From NCBI GenBank assembly GCA_947306425.1, contig CAMZGO010000006.1, forward strand, positions 52,276-116,275: DNA of 64,000 nucleotides, read 5' to 3'. The DNA is from an uncultured Elusimicrobia bacterium (GTDB lineage: Bacteria > Elusimicrobiota > Elusimicrobia > Elusimicrobiales > Elusimicrobiaceae). A program made the position numbers and the translations under genes. This document shows positions 60,904 to 64,000 of the stretch, one piece after another (the first letter of the stretch is position 1; each line of letters opens with the position of its first letter). A model generated the notes under the pieces. It saw nothing but the letters and a program-made list of their open reading frames with translations. It did not search any database and was not told the origin of the DNA.

Positions 60904-61197
60904 CATAGTGCACGAGTATAATTTAGTGTCGTGCAGTAAATTTAACATGATTAAATCCATAACTTAAAAAGTTTTTATGAGAACTTAGGACTTCTAAACC
61001 GTAGCGCGCGAAAACAATTTCGCATCGCGCAGTAGATTTAATGAAATTTTTAATTTTTACTGCGACGACTAGTACCGCGAAGTAGAGGAGCGCAGTGACG
61101 TATCGGTACTTTAGGAGCTGAAAAATTAAAAATTACTTAAATGTACAAGCGCGTTATATGCGTTTGTGAATATAATGCGGAACGTTAACGAGTCAAA
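60904..61197 (-). repeat. Dispersed intergenic repeat, family 3 (copy b, with two hairpin units)
   Basis: No coding frame of note. On the minus strand TTAAATCTACT plus hairpin GCGCG...CGCGC (about 61003-61043) and TTAAATTTACT plus hairpin GCACGA...TCGTGC (about 60907-60950) are two diverged units. Near 61125-61190, ACGTTCCGCATTAT and TACATTTAAGTAATTTTT repeat the elements at 27366-27490. The block lies between RNA copy D and the end of the Aas-like gene. Function unknown. Confidence 0.6.
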
Positions 61198-63522
61198 TTA
61201 TGCTTGCGCTTTTGCCATTTCTTCCATCTTTACATAGTCAAACTTACCGCTGCCGGTCAAAATAATTTCATCTAAATGTTTTACAGTTTTGGGAACCCAA
61301 AGTTCGCTTAAACCTTGCATCTTAAAACTTTGTTTAATGTCTTCAAGTTTAGGTTCCGGCTTGGTGGTATATATAAACAGTTGTTCGCCTCTTTTCACAT
61401 CAGGGATGCGTAAAGCGGCGTGCATATATTCGGGCCATAAATTCTTTAAGGCTTCCTCTATTGCGGTTAGTGATACCATCTCCCCGGCAATTTTGGCAAA
61501 GCGTTTTGCGCGGCCTTTAATTTCAATAAAACCCCGTTCATCTACTGTAACAATATCACCCGTGTGATACCAACCGTCTTTAGGTGCTTCAATTACGCCG
61601 GGGTTAGTTTCACGCAGATAACCAAGCATAATGTTTCCGCCTTTCAAGACAAGTTCACCGCCCTCTGTGATACCTTCAACCTTTTCAAGTTTATATTCCA
61701 TACCCGGCACTAAGCGCCCGACGCTTCCGCGCTTATAGTAAATATCGGAGCCAACCGAGATTAACGGTGAACACTCTGTTGCGCCATAGCCGTCAAGCAA
61801 ACGTATACCCATTTTTTCGCAACATAAATTAAAGGTCTCTGCTTTTAATTTTTCAGCACCGACGGCCGCATAACGGATGTTGTGGAAGTCATAAGGATGT
61901 GCATTTTTGCAGTAAGCATTAAAAAAAGTATCAGTACCGAAAAATACAGTCGCATTTCTATCATAAACAAGTTCAGGTATAATTTTAAAATGGAGGGGGG
62001 AAGGATATAAGAAACTGCTTCCGCCTGCTATTAAAGGTGTTATGGCACCGACAGCAAGCCCAAAACTATGAAAAAGCGGCAAAGCATTAAAGAATTTGTC
62101 CCTAAAGTCAATTTCCAAAGCTGTGCAAATTTGGGATTTATTGGTAATCAAATTGCGGTGGCTTAATACTACCCCTTTTGGCGTTCCCTCTGAACCGCTT
62201 GTATATAATACAACAGCAGGGTTATTTGGATTTCTATCATTATTAATTAATTTGTAAGCAAAGCGCGGCATAAAACCTTTTATGAGTGCACCTATCTTGT
62301 CAAAGACAGTCATAGTTTTACTAACATCTTCCAAATAAATGACTTTTATTTTTTCTTCTTCAAGTGCTTTGACAATAGGGCCTAACTCCGCTTTTTCAAT
62401 AAAAGCGCGGGCAGTTACAACTTCTTTAATTTTTGTTGATTTGATTGCAGACAAGATATTTTTTTTACCTGAAGTAAAATTAATCATTGACGGAACACGC
62501 CCGTAAATAGACATACCAAAAAAGGCAAACATGGTTGCATTTAAGTTAGGCATCATTAAACCGACATAGCTGCCCTCTTTTGTTAATTTTGCTAACTTCG
62601 CACCAAGGGCAAAAGATGAAATAATTAAAGTTCTAAATGAAACTGTTTTGCGTGTCATATCTTCAAGAGCACGTGCTTTGAAACGTGAAATAGAAGCTCC
62701 TTCAAGTAAAGCTTCAAAAATAGTTTGCTCATTATTAAAACTGTTGAGACGCATTATGTTCATCAAATCATATATTTTATCCTCAGCAAAAGTATATTTG
62801 CGTTCTTTCATTTTATCTGTCTTTGGCAAATCCCAAGTGCGCGCCGGCATAATGTTTACGACTATTGCCTTATGCGGTCTGTGGCGAAGTTTGCGTCCAT
62901 AATACGAAAATCTGGAATATTGAGTGTTTTGTATATATACAGGTATAATAGGGGCATTTGCTTTTTGCACAATCATTGAAGGGCCTTTATATATTTTCAT
63001 AATACCGCCGGTAGTACTCATACGTCCTTCCGGGAAAATTACTATTTTTTTACCTTTTTCTAATTCGTTTAAAACAGTTCTTATTGCCATTGGGTTTGTA
63101 GGGTCTACAGGTAAATGGTTGGCATATCTTAGAATAATCTTCATCCAAAACCGGTTTGCAATATTGCTGTCTGTTAAAAATATTACTTCCCTAGGTAAAT
63201 AAGTCGCTAAAATTAAAGGGTCTATAAAGGAATTATTATTTGCAAGTATTATTGCAGCACCTTTTGTTTTAATAATATTTTGTTTACCCTTTACCTCAAT
63301 ATTATAAAACAAGTTAATATATGTGTATATAACAGAACGGACAAGTCTTTCAGGGCAAACAATAATGAGTACAATGAGTGCTATAAGTAATGCGGCAAAA
63401 TAAGTAAGCAATATATTCGTAAAACTAATACCTAAAGGAAGAAAGCATAAAACCAAAACTAACGGTATCGCTATAATAAAACTAATATTTCTTGCAGAAA
63501 ATAAATTTTTTAACTTTTTCAT
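61198..63522 (-). CDS. Aas-like fused acyltransferase-acyl-ACP/AMP ligase
   Basis: 774 residues from ATG at 63522 (GGGAG 6 bases upstream; a GTG 12 bases earlier is less likely). Membrane segments near residues 10-60; a PlsC-like domain (about 80-250) with VIFPEGRMSTTGGIMKIYKG; and an AMP-binding domain (about 270-770) with LYTSGSEGTPKGVVLSH, DGYGATECSPLISV and GWYHTGDIV. The layout equals E. coli Aas, which re-acylates lysophosphatidylethanolamine. The acyltransferase motif NHxSxxD reads NNNSFID, so the catalytic His is missing. The ligase half appears intact. Confidence 0.88.
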   Translation of the reverse strand: MKKLKNLFSARNISFIIAIPLVLVLCFLPLGISFTNILLTYFAALLIALIVLIIVCPERLVRSVIYTYINLFYNIEVKGKQNIIKTKGAAIILANNNSFIDPLILATYLPREVIFLTDSNIANRFWMKIILRYANHLPVDPTNPMAIRTVLNELEKGKKIVIFPEGRMSTTGGIMKIYKGPSMIVQKANAPIIPVYIQNTQYSRFSYYGRKLRHRPHKAIVVNIMPARTWDLPKTDKMKERKYTFAEDKIYDLMNIMRLNSFNNEQTIFEALLEGASISRFKARALEDMTRKTVSFRTLIISSFALGAKLAKLTKEGSYVGLMMPNLNATMFAFFGMSIYGRVPSMINFTSGKKNILSAIKSTKIKEVVTARAFIEKAELGPIVKALEEEKIKVIYLEDVSKTMTVFDKIGALIKGFMPRFAYKLINNDRNPNNPAVVLYTSGSEGTPKGVVLSHRNLITNKSQICTALEIDFRDKFFNALPLFHSFGLAVGAITPLIAGGSSFLYPSPLHFKIIPELVYDRNATVFFGTDTFFNAYCKNAHPYDFHNIRYAAVGAEKLKAETFNLCCEKMGIRLLDGYGATECSPLISVGSDIYYKRGSVGRLVPGMEYKLEKVEGITEGGELVLKGGNIMLGYLRETNPGVIEAPKDGWYHTGDIVTVDERGFIEIKGRAKRFAKIAGEMVSLTAIEEALKNLWPEYMHAALRIPDVKRGEQLFIYTTKPEPKLEDIKQSFKMQGLSELWVPKTVKHLDEIILTGSGKFDYVKMEEMAKAQA

Positions 63523-63610
63523 TTTAACTCCCACCTTTTAATTTTTAGCACACTGTATGCTAAAAATATTTTACCATATTTAATTTGAGATTTCAAACAA
63601 AATAAGTATC

Positions 63611-63678
63611 TAGGACTTTAGTCCTATATCCGCATAGGTCTAAATTATCTTGCAATTTTTTCGTCTTAGAGTTATAAT
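63611..63678 (+). promoter_or_regulatory. GTCCTA palindrome plus promoter for the right-edge gene
   Basis: Palindrome TAGGACTTTAGTCCTA (63611-63626) and a half-site CATAGGTCT lie upstream of -35 TTGCAA (63650-63655), 17-base spacer, -10 TATAAT (63673-63678). It resembles the palindrome-plus-promoter layout at 2498-2553. Confidence 0.6.
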
Positions 63679-63735
63679 AAAAGTATATGTATTTGTTGTG
63701 GTAATATAAATTTTCACTTATTAAAGGATACGAAT

Positions 63736-64000
63736 ATGATTACAAAATCTTTCTTAAAAGCAGCTAAAAAAACTCTCTCGGTATTTTTAATATTTACTTT
63801 ACTTAGTAATACACTAAGCAATTGTTTCGCACAGGTAATGGCCGAAGGAAATTGGTATAGGCCGAAAGTGGATCTTGTAGATTTACTTTCAACAGATATA
63901 AAAGGTGTTCAATCAGAAATAATATCAGGTATCAATTTAATAAGTGAAAAAACGATAAAAGAAGCATACAGCAAATCTGTGAATCTGAAAGAGATATTTA
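63736..64000 (+). CDS. N-terminal part of a secreted protein of unknown function
   Basis: An open frame from ATG at 63736 (ribosome site AAAGGA about 7 bases upstream) runs off the right edge after 88 codons. It starts MITKSFLKAAKKTLSVF, with a long signal peptide ending near SNCFAQ. The mature part seen is VDLVDLLSTDIKGVQSEI, helical and unassigned. It shares its promoter style and GTCCTA palindrome with the 2573 gene. Confidence 0.7.
   Translation, partial: MITKSFLKAAKKTLSVFLIFTLLSNTLSNCFAQVMAEGNWYRPKVDLVDLLSTDIKGVQSEIISGINLISEKTIKEAYSKSVNLKEIF

Noticed and set aside
60904..61197. Cryptic tRNA or small gene in the gap before the Aas-like gene
   Set aside because: The GC-rich hairpins do not form a cloverleaf with a T loop, and every frame is broken within a few dozen codons.

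Overview
This window comes from a low-GC, Gram-negative bacterium with strong codon bias to A and T. It carries a giant outer-membrane beta-barrel protein of SprA type, a full set of murein-lineage enzymes, and seven prepilins, six of them sharing an almost identical N-terminus (G|[18 protein letters not shown]). Taken together with the gene content, I infer a member of the Elusimicrobiota (Elusimicrobium-like, probably gut-associated). That is recognition from memory, not a database result. Nothing looks like a prophage, insertion sequence or CRISPR array.

Layout. 1-2.5 kb: the tail of an unknown gene, then gap and pgk. 2.5-15.6 kb: secreted proteins of unknown role, an AmpG-like MFS transporter, a lone prepilin, MarC, a ClC chloride transporter, two paralogous polytopic membrane proteins, two paralogous secreted trypsin-like proteases, secG and a secreted zincin-like protein. 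15.6-23.2 kb: the SprA-like protein (1818 aa), a ComF-type phosphoribosyltransferase, ispE, spoVG and tRNA-Gln. 23.4-30.6 kb: a minus-strand operon (CBS protein, dut, HI0933 flavoprotein, MORN-repeat protein) leading into a structured RNA and a pilin; then a tandemly duplicated pilin pair, an AlbA_2 protein and a nitroreductase. 30.7-41.2 kb: fba, rseP-ispG-proS, RNA plus pilin, lipA, a SpoIID/TPR protein and a secreted metzincin-like protein. 41.3-53.4 kb: mnmE-mnmG-rsmG, a peptidase-MA-like protein, then a dcw cluster (rsmH-ftsL-ftsI-murF-mraY-ftsW-murG) from which murE, murD and murC are absent. 53.5-64 kb: thioredoxin, tRNA-Arg, TspO, RNA plus TPR gene, gatC-gatA, Nudix, RNA plus pilin, rpsF-ssb-rpsR-rplI, pilin plus RNA, an Aas-like bifunctional protein, and the start of another secreted protein.

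The most interesting finding is a family of five long structured RNAs (about 190-260 nt) at 24.1-24.3 (-), 35.8-36.0 (+), 54.6-54.8 (+), 57.4-57.7 (+) and 60.7-60.9 (-) kb. Each sits directly upstream of, and on the same strand as, a pilin gene (four cases) or a small TPR gene (one case). Each ends in an intrinsic-terminator-like hairpin whose loop holds 8-10 bases perfectly complementary to a strand far upstream in the same RNA. This long-range pairing is conserved in all five copies while the paired sequences differ completely, which is strong covariation evidence for a pseudoknot. In two copies the terminator ends only 23-25 nt before the start codon, which leaves no room for a second promoter, so transcription of the gene must pass through it. 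I propose a cis-acting attenuator or riboswitch-like class controlling variable pilins.

Other points: several genes appear to be leaderless (a -10 box 6-8 nt before the ATG and no Shine-Dalgarno); sigma70-like promoters of the form TTGCAA-N17-TATAAT recur; three families of dispersed intergenic hairpin repeats cluster around the pilin loci; and the Aas-like protein has lost its acyltransferase histidine.
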